Part shown: piece after piece, positions 1-8,097 of the stretch
Layout of the letters: each line of letters begins with the position of its first letter
Position numbering within the stretch: position 1 is the first letter of the stretch
Made by a program: the position numbers and the translations under genes
The notes under the pieces: model-generated
The model's database searches: none
What the model was told of the DNA's origin: nothing
Seen by the model: only the letters and a program-made list of their open reading frames with translations
NCBI GenBank assembly: GCA_021325635.1
Contig: JAJPGV010000015.1
Coordinates: forward strand, 114,179-178,178
DNA: 64,000 nucleotides
Direction: 5' to 3'
Origin: Chloroflexota bacterium
Lineage (GTDB): Bacteria > Chloroflexota > JAJPGV01

Positions 1-1472
1 GGATCGCGCTCGTAGACACGCACGTCGACCGGCTCGAACCCATCGGGCAACGTCGCGCCCTCGGCGTCGAGGACGATCACGTGGCGATACTGGCCGGAGC
101 TGAGCTGGCGTTGCAGCTCGTCGTCGTCGATGAAGTCCCAGGCCAGGGCGGTGTAATCGGGCACCTCGTAATACAGGTGGTTGAGGGATGATCCGGCGAG
201 GATCAACGTGTCCTCCGGCGAGAAGCGAGAAGCGACGCTGGCTACCGCCTGCTCCGGCGGCGTGAGGCTGGTGTCCAGCACGCGAATGAGCGGCGCGGCC
301 CGAGAAGCGAGGAACCCGGTGAGCGCCAAGCCGATGACCGGGCCTGTAACTGACAGCAGTGGCCGCGCCCTCAGGGCGGCGGCGCCCAGCAGCAGGAACA
401 TCGGCGGCACCGCCGGCAGGATCTTTCGGGGATCGCCCGGCTGCATCACCAGCAGCATGACCACCCAATACGGGATGAGCCAGGACAGCGCCAGGGCAGT
501 CGCCCGGCTGCGGCCGGCAATGAGCGCCAGCACCACCAAGGCTGCCGCCAGCAGCCAGAAGGCGGTGAGCCCGGCGTCGTACGGACCGCCGAAATAGCGG
601 CCGAAGATGGAGCCGAAATCCGCCAGGCGCTGGGCCACGAGCTCGCGCGTCAGCGGCTCCCCAAACAGGCTGTCCGAGGCCCTTACGTACGCCAGCTGCT
701 CGCGAATCGGCTCGATCCCCTGCGCTCCGCCGAAGCTCCGAACGAAGGGCACCGCCCAGGTCAGCAAGGCCGCTATCAGCCCTACGCCGCCAAGCATGAG
801 ATCGGCCGGCAAGCTCGCGTCCCGCCTCCGGATAAGGCGTGGCAAGGTGAACATGGCCAGCACACTGAACGGCACGACGGCGTCCTGCGGGCGGACGCCC
901 GCGCCAACGCCGGTCAGCACGCAGCCAGCCAGCAGCGTGAAGCGACGCGATTGCCACCAGGCCGCGGGCACGGCTCGCGTCCGGCTGGCGCGGCAGAGCA
1001 GGCACACCGCCGTTACCGGGAACAGCAGCCCCGGAATGTCGGATAGGGCCATCTCGCTGTTGAGCCAGAAGAGCGGCATGGCTGCCAGCGGGAGCGCGGC
1101 CCAGCCAAAGCCGAAATCGGAGCACAGGGCGTAGAAGGCCACCACGCACAGGGCGCCGCACAGCGCGCTGAGGAGCGTGAGCGAGGTGAGGTAGTTGTTC
1201 GTCAACAGGTTCAACAGGCGTGCGATGAACACGTAGGCCGGATAGCCCGGCGGATGCGGCTGCTGCAGCCGGATGTCGAAATGCTCGATGGCCCGGGCAA
1301 AGTTGACCGAGTCCCAGTCATCCAGCGAGATCGATCTGGTCGAGGCGTATACCGCCAGCGTCACGGCAAAGATGGCCACGCCGGCCGCGAAGCGCAACGA
1401 GATGCCCCATGGCTCCGCTCCGGCCACGATGGCGGCAGGACGCGGCTGCGTGACCTTCACGTTCGTCGCCAA
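1..1472 (-). CDS. Multi-pass membrane glycosyltransferase-like protein (GT39/DUF2723-like), C-terminus cut by window edge
   Basis: The reverse strand stays open for about 490 codons from roughly 1472 to the window edge and encodes a hydrophobic protein with many membrane segments. Near the N-terminus it has an Asp-Asp pair (LDDWDS) and, about 20 residues later, QPHPPGYPAY. This arrangement is typical of polyprenol-phosphate-sugar-dependent membrane glycosyltransferases (ArnT/PMT/DUF2723 type), in which an early extracytoplasmic acidic pair is catalytic. The C-terminal part turns soluble, as in that family. I chose the TTG at 1470-1472 because GGGAGG lies 12 bases upstream (1485-1490). A GTG at 1458-1460 is an alternative. 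The gene is divergent from the lipoprotein gene at 1587. The donor and acceptor cannot be told from sequence, and the downstream end is not visible. Confidence 0.75.
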   Translation of the reverse strand, partial: MATNVKVTQPRPAAIVAGAEPWGISLRFAAGVAIFAVTLAVYASTRSISLDDWDSVNFARAIEHFDIRLQQPHPPGYPAYVFIARLLNLLTNNYLTSLTLLSALCGALCVVAFYALCSDFGFGWAALPLAAMPLFWLNSEMALSDIPGLLFPVTAVCLLCRASRTRAVPAAWWQSRRFTLLAGCVLTGVGAGVRPQDAVVPFSVLAMFTLPRLIRRRDASLPADLMLGGVGLIAALLTWAVPFVRSFGGAQGIEPIREQLAYVRASDSLFGEPLTRELVAQRLADFGSIFGRYFGGPYDAGLTAFWLLAAALVVLALIAGRSRATALALSWLIPYWVVMLLVMQPGDPRKILPAVPPMFLLLGAAALRARPLLSVTGPVIGLALTGFLASRAAPLIRVLDTSLTPPEQAVASVASRFSPEDTLILAGSSLNHLYYEVPDYTALAWDFIDDDELQRQLSSGQYRHVIVLDAEGATLPDGFEPVDVRVYERD

Positions 1473-1586
1473 ACGGTCAGGATCCCTCCCTTTGGACTCA
1501 CTCAGACGTACGCATGAGAAAGGGCACCCGGTTTTCCCGAGCGAGCGGACGGCTAAGCAATCTTTCAAAAAGGTAACAGCTACGCT

Positions 1587-2972
1587 ATGTATGTGCGCCG
1601 CGCGTACTCGCCGTTAGGCTCACTGCTGGCCGTCAGCCTCTGGCTCTCGGCCTGCGGAACCAGCGCGCCGACCACAACGCCAGCCCCTCCGCCTCCGAGC
1701 CAGAGCCCATCCGCCAGCGCTCCCACCGCCCCAGCCCCAGCCAAGCCAACCGCGTCCGCCGCAAGCGCCTCCGCCAGCGCGGCAGCCAGCGCCGGCGGCT
1801 CGCCTTCCGCGTCGGCTGCCGCATCTCGCAGCCCGGCTAGCCCCACACCCGTCGCGTCGCCGCTGGTGGTTCCCGAAGCCCAGATGGCAAACGCCGGCCT
1901 GAAGCCGGCAGCCGTGGCAGGCCACAGCGTCAGCCTGCCGCCGGGCTTCGCCATAGCGGTCGTTGCCAGCGGTTTGAGCGCGCCTCGCTTCATGGCCTTC
2001 GACAGCGCCGGAAATCTGGCCGTAGCCGAAGATGGAGCGAACCGCGTCGTCATCATCCCGTCCCAGGGTGGCCACCCCTCGGGCAGCCCGCAGCCGTTGA
2101 TCACCGGCCTCAGCGACCCAACCAGCGTGGCCTTCTTTCAGGATTACCTCTACGTGGCGGAGGACCGCCAGATCAGTCGCTACCGCTACCAGGCCGGCAG
2201 CGCCAGCCAGCGACAGGTCGTGATTCCGAACCTGCCCGCGCCAACCGACCATCACACCCGAACCATCCTGTTTGGCCCCGACGGGACCCTCTACCTGGCG
2301 ATTGGATCACCCTGCAACGTGTGCAACATCTCCGATGCCCGCTACGCGACCATCGGCCGCTACAACCCCGACGGCAGCGGGTACGCGCTGGTGGCGAAGG
2401 GCCTTCGAAATGCCGTTGGCCTGGCAATCCAACCCGGCACAAACCAGCTGTGGGCCACGGTGAACGGGCGAGACAGCCTCGGCGACGAGATACCCTGGGA
2501 CCTCCTTACCGCCATCCGCCAGGGCGCCGACTACGGCTGGCCACGCTGCTACGATGACCGCCGTCCCGATCCCCAGTTCGGCCAGCCCGGCTGCGCCGAC
2601 GTCGCCCTGCCCGACGCCGGAATCCAGGCACATTCCGCGCCACTGGGATTGAGCTTCTACGGTGGCAGCCAGTTCGCGGCCGAGTACCGCGGCGACATGT
2701 TCGTCGCACTGCACGGGTCCTGGAACCGCTCCAAGCCAACTGGCTACAAAGTCGTCCGTGGACACTTCGACGGTGGCCGGCTGGCGGCGGTGACTGACTT
2801 CGCCACTGGCTGGGCCCCGACAAGCGACGGACAGGTCATCTCCACGCCCCGCGGCCTGGGCACCTCCGGCGCCTGGGGCAGGCCCGTTCAACCTCTGGCC
2901 GGGCCTGATGGCGCACTGTACCTATCCGACGACTACCTCGGAGCCATCTACCGGATCAGCTACGGCGGGTAG
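1587..2972 (+). CDS. Lipoprotein PQQ-type glucose/sorbosone dehydrogenase family protein
   Basis: The 461-residue protein starts with a lipoprotein signal peptide whose lipobox LSAC puts the lipidated cysteine near residue 24. A low-complexity Ala/Ser/Pro linker follows to about residue 95. The rest is a beta-propeller of the soluble aldose/sorbosone dehydrogenase type, with the start LPPGFAIAVVASGL, the strand AGNLAVAEDG, and the late motif RGDMFVALHGSWNR followed by GPDGALYLSDD. Known family members oxidise sugars with PQQ outside the cytoplasm and feed electrons to the respiratory chain, although many homologues have never been tested. It stands alone, convergent with the aldo/keto reductase only 10 bases downstream. 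The substrate is unknown. Confidence 0.8.
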   Translation: MYVRRAYSPLGSLLAVSLWLSACGTSAPTTTPAPPPPSQSPSASAPTAPAPAKPTASAASASASAAASAGGSPSASAAASRSPASPTPVASPLVVPEAQMANAGLKPAAVAGHSVSLPPGFAIAVVASGLSAPRFMAFDSAGNLAVAEDGANRVVIIPSQGGHPSGSPQPLITGLSDPTSVAFFQDYLYVAEDRQISRYRYQAGSASQRQVVIPNLPAPTDHHTRTILFGPDGTLYLAIGSPCNVCNISDARYATIGRYNPDGSGYALVAKGLRNAVGLAIQPGTNQLWATVNGRDSLGDEIPWDLLTAIRQGADYGWPRCYDDRRPDPQFGQPGCADVALPDAGIQAHSAPLGLSFYGGSQFAAEYRGDMFVALHGSWNRSKPTGYKVVRGHFDGGRLAAVTDFATGWAPTSDGQVISTPRGLGTSGAWGRPVQPLAGPDGALYLSDDYLGAIYRISYGG

Positions 2973-2982
2973 CCGGCCGCTG

Positions 2983-3933
2983 TCAGCCGGAAAACGACGC
3001 GCGCAGCTCAGCCAGAGCCCGAAGGTCCTCCCGACTCGGCTGCCACTCGCCGGCTCGGGCGTTCGCCCGCACCTGGTCGGGCGTGGTCGCACCGGCGATC
3101 ACCGAGCCGACGGCCGGCTGCGCCGCCAACCCGCCGATGGCTGCCTCCAGGAGGCTTAGGCCACGCTCCTTGGCGTAGCCTTCGAGTGACTCGACCCTGG
3201 CAAAGATCTCATCCGCCGGGGGCTTGGGCCGGCCCGCCAGACGTGTGCCCGTAGGAGCCGGCTCGCCGCGGCGATACTTGCCGGTCAACAGCCCATTGGC
3301 GAGCGGCCGGAATGGGATGAGGCCCACGCCAAAGCGCTGACAGGCAGGTAGGAGCTCCTGCTCGGCGTCGGCCTCGATGAGGTTGTAGGCGTTTTGGGCG
3401 GAGATGAAGCGCGAAGAGCGAGTCGACCGCGCGAGGAACTCGGCCTCGACCACCTGCCAGGCGCTGAAATTGCTGCAGCCGACATAGCGAACCTTGCCCT
3501 CGAGGACGAGCTCCTGCAGCGCGGCGAGGGTCTCCTCGATGGGCGTGCGCTCCTCGGGGTAGTGCATCTGGTAGAGGTCGATGTAGTCGGTGCCGAGGCG
3601 CCGTAAACTGACCTCCACCGCCTTACGGATGCCCCGACGCGAGCTCAGCGTTTCCTCCGGCTGCGCCCGACGCGCATTGCCGAACTTCGTCGCGATGACC
3701 ACTCGGTCGCGGATGCCCTCCAGCGCCGCTCCCAGGAACTCCTCGGAATAGCCGTCGCCGTAGCTGTCCGCGGTATCGAAGAAGGTGATGCCCGAATCCA
3801 CCGCCGCGAGCACCACCGCCCGCGTCTGATCGCGGTCGCAGATCCGGCCGAAATTGTTGCATCCGAGGCCAACGGCTGAGATGGTGAGCCCGGAGCTGCC
3901 GAGCTGTCTGTAGTGCACCCCCCAAAGTACCAT
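2983..3933 (-). CDS. Aldo/keto reductase
   Basis: This 316-residue single-domain protein has the standard aldo/keto reductase tetrad: Asp53 and Tyr58 in FFDTADSYGDG, Lys83 in ATKFGN, and His124 in YQMHYPEE. The N-terminal signature YRQLGSSGLTISAVGLG places it with the voltage-gated-K-channel-beta/YajO-like group of NADPH-dependent oxidoreductases. Such enzymes reduce a broad range of aldehydes and ketones in the cytoplasm. The ATG at 3931-3933 gives MVLWGVHYRQLG. A GTG at 3918, right before HYRQLG, would match typical family starts better. It is monocistronic and divergent from the Ig-repeat gene. The substrate cannot be predicted. Confidence 0.9.
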   Translation of the reverse strand: MVLWGVHYRQLGSSGLTISAVGLGCNNFGRICDRDQTRAVVLAAVDSGITFFDTADSYGDGYSEEFLGAALEGIRDRVVIATKFGNARRAQPEETLSSRRGIRKAVEVSLRRLGTDYIDLYQMHYPEERTPIEETLAALQELVLEGKVRYVGCSNFSAWQVVEAEFLARSTRSSRFISAQNAYNLIEADAEQELLPACQRFGVGLIPFRPLANGLLTGKYRRGEPAPTGTRLAGRPKPPADEIFARVESLEGYAKERGLSLLEAAIGGLAAQPAVGSVIAGATTPDQVRANARAGEWQPSREDLRALAELRASFSG

Positions 3934-4050
3934 GTGGGCCCTTCCAACGTTCCTGAACCATCAAGAAACTGCGCCCCCTGCCGAACCCTAAAGTAGGTGA
4001 CACGACCAGCAGGGACGTGCGCAGCCGGAGTCCCTCGGAGGAGGTTGCGA

Positions 4051-6108
4051 GTGTACGGCACGGAAGCCGTCATCAGGAACGCCAGGCGGACGATCTCACG
4101 AGCGTGCGCTGCGGCGAGCTTGGCCATGGGCGCAGTGCTCATGCTAGCCACCGGCGCGCTGGCGCAGACGGCCACACCCACCCCCACGGCGACCGCTACC
4201 GCCACGCCGACGCCGCTGCCGATTCAGCCGTCGACACTGCCGAGCGGGCAGATCAATACCGCCTACTCGCAGATCCTGTCCGTCGCCTCCGGGGGCGGAA
4301 CGTACACCTGGAGCGTCTCGGCGGGGAGCCTCCCGGGCGGCATCACCCTGAGCTCCGATGGGAGCAACCAGGCCACCTTGAGCGGCACCGCCTCGAGCGC
4401 CAGCACGTCTACCTTCACCCTGCAGGTGACGGACACCGCCGGCGATCCGCTGATTCGCCAGCAGTTCGACTTAACGATCACCACACTGACACCGAACATC
4501 ACCTGGTCCAACCCGGCCGACATCACCTACGGCACCGCGCTCAGCGCTACCCAGCTCAATGCCACGGCCGACGTGCCCGGCACCTTCTCCTACAACCCTC
4601 CGGCAGGCACGATCCTGCACGGCGGAACCGCCGTTTCGCTCAAGGCCACCTTCACGCCGACCGACACGAGCACCTACGGCACCGCGACGGCCAGCGTAGC
4701 CATTAACGTCCTCAAGGCCGACGCGTCGATGGTGGTCACGGATGCTTCGGCCAACTACAACCAGGCGAGCGTGAGTCTGAAGGCCGCGGTGAGCTCCACG
4801 ACTGCGGTGAACTCCGGCTCAGTGAGCTTCAAGGTGACTGACGGCGGGGGGAAGCAGCTTGGCGCTATCGCCACGGCTACCAGCATCAGCAACGGAAGCG
4901 CTAGTGCGACCTTCAGCCCTCGAAGCATCGCCGTCGGCACCTACACGGTAACCGCGACCTTCCAGGGCAGCACGGACTTCAACACCACCAGCGCCAGCGG
5001 CAATCTGGTCGTCAACCAGGCTACCCCATCCATCACCTGGCCGGCGCCCAAGAGCATCCCCTACGGGACAGCGCTCAGCAAGGCTCAGCTCAATGCCGCC
5101 AGCCCCGCAGCCGGCACCTTCACCTACACGCCCGCCGCCGGCACGATCCTCGACGTCGGCACGCAGACGCTGTCGGTGTCGTTCACACCCAGCGACACCA
5201 CCAATTACCTGTCGAACAGCGCCACGGTAACGATCGAGGTCACCAAGGCCAAGCCGGTGCTCGACATGGCCACCACCACCAATCCCAATGCACGTGTTAC
5301 CTGGCTGGCGACCTACGGCGATGCTTCGGTGACGTTCTCCGTGCACCTCGCCTCGAGCGCCGCCGTGAACGACGGCTCGGTCACCTTCACGGTCAAGCGG
5401 GGGCAGGACACACTGGGCTCCGTCAGCGCGACGGTCAGCGCGAGTGACGCCGAGGCGAGCTTCCCTCTTACCGGTCTGAACGCGGGCACCTACGCGGTCG
5501 CGGCAACCTATTCGGGCGGCAGCAGCTTCACCGCCGCCTCTAATACGGCCGCCCTTCGCATCGCCAAAGCGAACCCGACCGTCACCTGGCCCTCGCCGGC
5601 CGACATCGTTTACGGTACGGCCCTGTCCGAGACCCAGCTGAACAGCCAGGTCACAGCCGGCTCGAATCCTCTGTCAGGAACGCTCTCCTACGGCCCCGCG
5701 GCAGGGCGGGTGCTCCTCCCCGGCAACGGCCAGAAGCTGACGATGACCTTTCGGCCCGCCGATCCAACCAACTTCAACACGGTCAGATCCACGGTGCTCA
5801 TCAACGTCAGCCGCGCGCCCACCAGTTTGTTCGCCTCGGACGTGACGGCCACGGCCAAGCAGCGCAGCGCCTCGCTGGTGGCGCACGTGGCCTCAACAGC
5901 CACGGTCAGCGCCGGGACGGTGAACTTCACCGTGACGAGCTCATCCGTTACTGTCGCTTCGGTTTCCGCGCGTGTGAGCGGCGGGGTTGCCCGCGGCGCG
6001 TTGTCGCTGTCCGGACTGCCTCCCGGCTCGTATCAGGTCAGCGCGACCTATGCCGGAAGCAATCGCTTCAAGGGCTCCACGGGGTCGGCAACATTGACAA
6101 TTTCCTGA
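4051..6108 (+). CDS. Secreted Ig-like repeat protein with Thr/Pro stalk
   Basis: The reading frame opens at 3997, but the GTG at 4051 is preceded six bases upstream by GGAGGAGG (4037-4044), so I start there (685 residues). A signal peptide ending near ATGALAQ is followed by a Thr-Pro repeat stalk. Next comes a putative-Ig (He_PIG-like) domain with SLPGGITLSSDG. After that, about 90-residue modules of the type TWSNPADITYGTALSATQLN alternate with Ig-like modules of the type ATYAGSNRFKGSTGSATLTI. The SPADI-YGTALS module occurs three times (near 4510, 5040 and 5590). There is no C-terminal membrane anchor or sorting motif. It is probably an exported surface or matrix protein. Ligand and function are unknown. 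Confidence 0.8.
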   Translation: MYGTEAVIRNARRTISRACAAASLAMGAVLMLATGALAQTATPTPTATATATPTPLPIQPSTLPSGQINTAYSQILSVASGGGTYTWSVSAGSLPGGITLSSDGSNQATLSGTASSASTSTFTLQVTDTAGDPLIRQQFDLTITTLTPNITWSNPADITYGTALSATQLNATADVPGTFSYNPPAGTILHGGTAVSLKATFTPTDTSTYGTATASVAINVLKADASMVVTDASANYNQASVSLKAAVSSTTAVNSGSVSFKVTDGGGKQLGAIATATSISNGSASATFSPRSIAVGTYTVTATFQGSTDFNTTSASGNLVVNQATPSITWPAPKSIPYGTALSKAQLNAASPAAGTFTYTPAAGTILDVGTQTLSVSFTPSDTTNYLSNSATVTIEVTKAKPVLDMATTTNPNARVTWLATYGDASVTFSVHLASSAAVNDGSVTFTVKRGQDTLGSVSATVSASDAEASFPLTGLNAGTYAVAATYSGGSSFTAASNTAALRIAKANPTVTWPSPADIVYGTALSETQLNSQVTAGSNPLSGTLSYGPAAGRVLLPGNGQKLTMTFRPADPTNFNTVRSTVLINVSRAPTSLFASDVTATAKQRSASLVAHVASTATVSAGTVNFTVTSSSVTVASVSARVSGGVARGALSLSGLPPGSYQVSATYAGSNRFKGSTGSATLTIS

Positions 6109-6127
6109 CCGCCTTATCATCGCCAGC

Positions 6128-6397
6128 ATGGCAGACAAGGCGGCTGAAGTCATAGCCGAAGGCAAGAAGGCGTTTGCGCTCTACAGCCAGCAGCAAGCCG
6201 GGAAGCGAACGCTGACGTCCGGCGACGAGCCAACGTTCTTGGCCGGCTTCATGGCTGGCTATCTCATGGGTTTCGCCGAGGGGCTCGAAGACGACGTCTT
6301 CGGTGCGGTCGTCAGCAAGATGCTCAAAGGCAACGTCAACGCTATCGTGGTCCCTTTCCAGGCGCACAAGTATGCGCTGAAGCTGGAGCGCGCGTAA
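6128..6397 (+). CDS. Small hypothetical protein (89 aa)
   Basis: I do not recognise this protein. It begins MADKAAEVIAEGKKAF and has a central stretch rich in Gly and Phe (FLAGFMAGYLMGFAEG), which could be an amphipathic or membrane-associated helix, followed by an acidic EDD and a basic C-terminus (HKYALKLERA). It starts 19 bases after the stop of the Ig-repeat gene and may be read from the same transcript. No clear Shine-Dalgarno sequence precedes the ATG. Codon third positions are G/C-rich, as in neighbouring genes, which supports real coding. Confidence 0.55.
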   Translation: MADKAAEVIAEGKKAFALYSQQQAGKRTLTSGDEPTFLAGFMAGYLMGFAEGLEDDVFGAVVSKMLKGNVNAIVVPFQAHKYALKLERA

Positions 6398-6443
6398 ATG
6401 CGCCCGCGGCAACTATGCGCGACCCGGCGCTGTCGATAAGATA

Positions 6444-6662
6444 ATGGCGAGACGTCCAGTGGCCCGCTCGAGCTCGATCCTCCTCCTCAGGCAGCGGCTG
6501 CAGGTCCGGCTGGACCACATCAACGCTGCGCTCAGGCAGGATCGCGTCGTTCCGAGCGAACCAACTCGCTGCTCGCTGCTGGCGCTGCACGATCGCACAG
6601 AGGAAGAAATCCACCGTCTAGAAGACGCCTGGCGGGCGACGAGCCCCTGGGGCTTGAACTAA
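6444..6662 (+). CDS. Small hypothetical protein (72 aa)
   Basis: I do not recognise this short, Arg/Leu-rich protein. It looks helical (LLLRQRLQVRLDHINAAL, then EEEIHRLEDAWR) with a central CSLLALHD. It lies six bases upstream of the next small gene on the same strand, so the two may be co-transcribed. A 90-codon frame also exists on the opposite strand (6342-6614). The plus-strand frame is preferred only because it fits the tandem arrangement, so coding status is uncertain. Confidence 0.4.
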   Translation: MARRPVARSSSILLLRQRLQVRLDHINAALRQDRVVPSEPTRCSLLALHDRTEEEIHRLEDAWRATSPWGLN

Positions 6663-6668
6663 CAGGCA

Positions 6669-6893
6669 ATGGCCGATCCTTCGCCTCCGCCACTGGCCTG
6701 GGTCAAGGACGCACGCGGCGCGCCGCGCGGCTTTCACGCGACTTGTGCCAAGTGGCTCAAGCTGGAGGCGGCCGATTTCAGTCGGGAGCCATATCACACC
6801 GAGATCTGCCTTTGCTGTGGCCGTTTCCTGACCAACGCGCCCAGCGATCTCCACGGCCCACCCAACATCGATCCGAAGATCCTGCTGAGCTAG
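6669..6893 (+). CDS. Small Cys-containing hypothetical protein (74 aa)
   Basis: This 74-residue protein of unknown function contains HATC near residue 25 and CLCCGRF near residue 48. The spaced Cys/His residues could form a small metal site. It starts MADPSPPPLAW, ends DPKILLS and has no signal peptide. Its stop lies one base from the stop of the convergent rnhB gene. No family is recognised. Confidence 0.5.
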   Translation: MADPSPPPLAWVKDARGAPRGFHATCAKWLKLEAADFSREPYHTEICLCCGRFLTNAPSDLHGPPNIDPKILLS

Positions 6894-6894
6894 C

Positions 6895-7674
6895 CTAGCC
6901 AAGCTCCACATCGGAGTCGAGGGCGTCGGAGAGCGTTGCCATCTCCTCGTCGAGCAGGCGTACCATCTTGCGGTATGTGGCCAGCGATGCTTCGTCCCGA
7001 CGCACCATGTAGCGCATGGGGATGAAGCTGCGGCGGTGGAGGTGCAGCAGACCATGGTTCCGCAGCGCTCGGAAGTGAGCCATAGTTCCATAGCCCTTGT
7101 TGCTGGCAAACCGGTACTCGGGAAAGCTCAGACCGTATCCGGCCATCAGCCGGTCGCGGTGCACCTTAGCGACGATCGAGGCCGCGGCGATCGACAGACA
7201 CAGAGCATCGCCATGGATGATGGGCTTCTGCGGCAGCGATACGTCCGTCAACCGCACGGCATCGATCAGCAGGTATTCAGCCGGCAGCGGCAGGGCAGCC
7301 ACGGCCATGGCCATGGCCACCTTGGTGGCGTTGAGGATGTTGATCTCGTCGATAACGTGATGCGCAACACTGCCGATGCCGATTGCGGCTGCGTGCCGCC
7401 GGATCGTCACGTCGAGCGTCTCGCGCTGCTGCGGCGTCAGAAGCTTCGAATCGGCCACGCCGCGCAGCTTCCGCACCAGCCCCGGAGAGGGCTCGCCCAG
7501 GATAACCGCCGCGGCCACCACGGGGCCGGCCCATGCGCCGCGGCCAACCTCGTCGACGCCGGCAATCAGCTCATAGCCCTGAGTGCGGAGCGTGCGCTCC
7601 TCGCGAAATGTGGCGGCGGGACGGGCCCGCGCTAAGCGCGGCTTGGCCTGGGAGGAGGGATTTCGTGGCGGCAT
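6895..7674 (-). CDS. rnhB: Ribonuclease HII
   Basis: RNase HII cleaves the RNA strand of RNA-DNA hybrids and nicks at single ribonucleotides misincorporated in DNA. All four expected acidic residues are visible: Asp41 and Glu42 in GVDEVGRGAWAGP, Asp138 in LLIDAVRL and Asp174 in KVHRDRL. The GYGT-H-alRNHG block (around residues 195-210) is also typical. The protein is 259 residues, longer than the usual ~200-220, owing to a basic N-terminal extension of about 30 residues and an acidic C-terminal tail. It lies 42 bases downstream of rplS on the same strand. The rplS-rnhB pairing is common in bacteria and suggests a shared transcript. Confidence 0.96.
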   Translation of the reverse strand: MPPRNPSSQAKPRLARARPAATFREERTLRTQGYELIAGVDEVGRGAWAGPVVAAAVILGEPSPGLVRKLRGVADSKLLTPQQRETLDVTIRRHAAAIGIGSVAHHVIDEINILNATKVAMAMAVAALPLPAEYLLIDAVRLTDVSLPQKPIIHGDALCLSIAAASIVAKVHRDRLMAGYGLSFPEYRFASNKGYGTMAHFRALRNHGLLHLHRRSFIPMRYMVRRDEASLATYRKMVRLLDEEMATLSDALDSDVELG

Positions 7675-7716
7675 CGTCGCGACCCCAGCTGAGGCTCAGG
7701 ACTCTGCGCGTCGCAC

Positions 7717-8067
7717 TTAGGCTAGCCGGCGCTCCTTGATCTTGGCGCTCTTGCCGACTCGTCCCCGGAGGTAGTAGAGCTGGGCACGCCGAACGCGCCC
7801 GTGGCGGATAACCTCGATCTTGTCCAGGCGAGGCGAGTGCAGCAGGAACGTCCGTTCGACGCCGATGCCGTGGGCAATGCGGCGCACGGTGAAGTTGGTG
7901 GCGCTCCCACCGCCTCGAAGGCGCATAACCGTGCCCTCGAAGACCTGGATGCGCTCGCGACTTCCCTCGACGACCTTGGCGTGGACCTTGACGGTATCGC
8001 CGGGAGCCAGCTGAGGCACATCCGCCTTGAGCTGGCGTTCGGCAATGGACTGCAGAATTGCGTTCAT
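7717..8067 (-). CDS. rplS: 50S ribosomal protein L19
   Basis: The 116-residue basic protein matches L19 over its whole length. It has the N-terminal helix [13 protein letters not shown], then [46 protein letters not shown] and the C-terminal [22 protein letters not shown]19 sits at the interface of the 30S and 50S subunits. The gene is followed by rnhB and starts only 30 bases from the divergent FapA-PilZ gene. No Shine-Dalgarno sequence is evident upstream of the ATG, and a possible extended -10 box lies only 13 bases upstream, so the mRNA may be nearly leaderless. Confidence 0.97.
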   Translation of the reverse strand: MNAILQSIAERQLKADVPQLAPGDTVKVHAKVVEGSRERIQVFEGTVMRLRGGGSATNFTVRRIAHGIGVERTFLLHSPRLDKIEVIRHGRVRRAQLYYLRGRVGKSAKIKERRLA

Positions 8068-8076
8068 GGCAACCGG

Positions 8077-8089
8077 ATGATTGTATCAT
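8077..8089. promoter_or_regulatory. Inverted repeat and overlapping -10-like elements between rplS and the FapA-PilZ gene
   Basis: The 30-base gap between two divergent starts holds ATGAT-TGT-ATCAT, a perfect 5-base inverted repeat. On the minus strand, TGATACAAT (TACAAT at 8080-8085) resembles an extended -10 box for rplS. On the plus strand, TATCAT at 8084-8089 could serve the divergent gene. This is inference from sequence pattern only. No clear -35 box is seen. Confidence 0.3.
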
Positions 8090-8097
8090 CACGGCTA

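Noticed and set aside
7801..8097. N-terminal extension of the FapA-PilZ protein
   Set aside because: This part is exactly antisense to rplS and has no FapA-like sequence.
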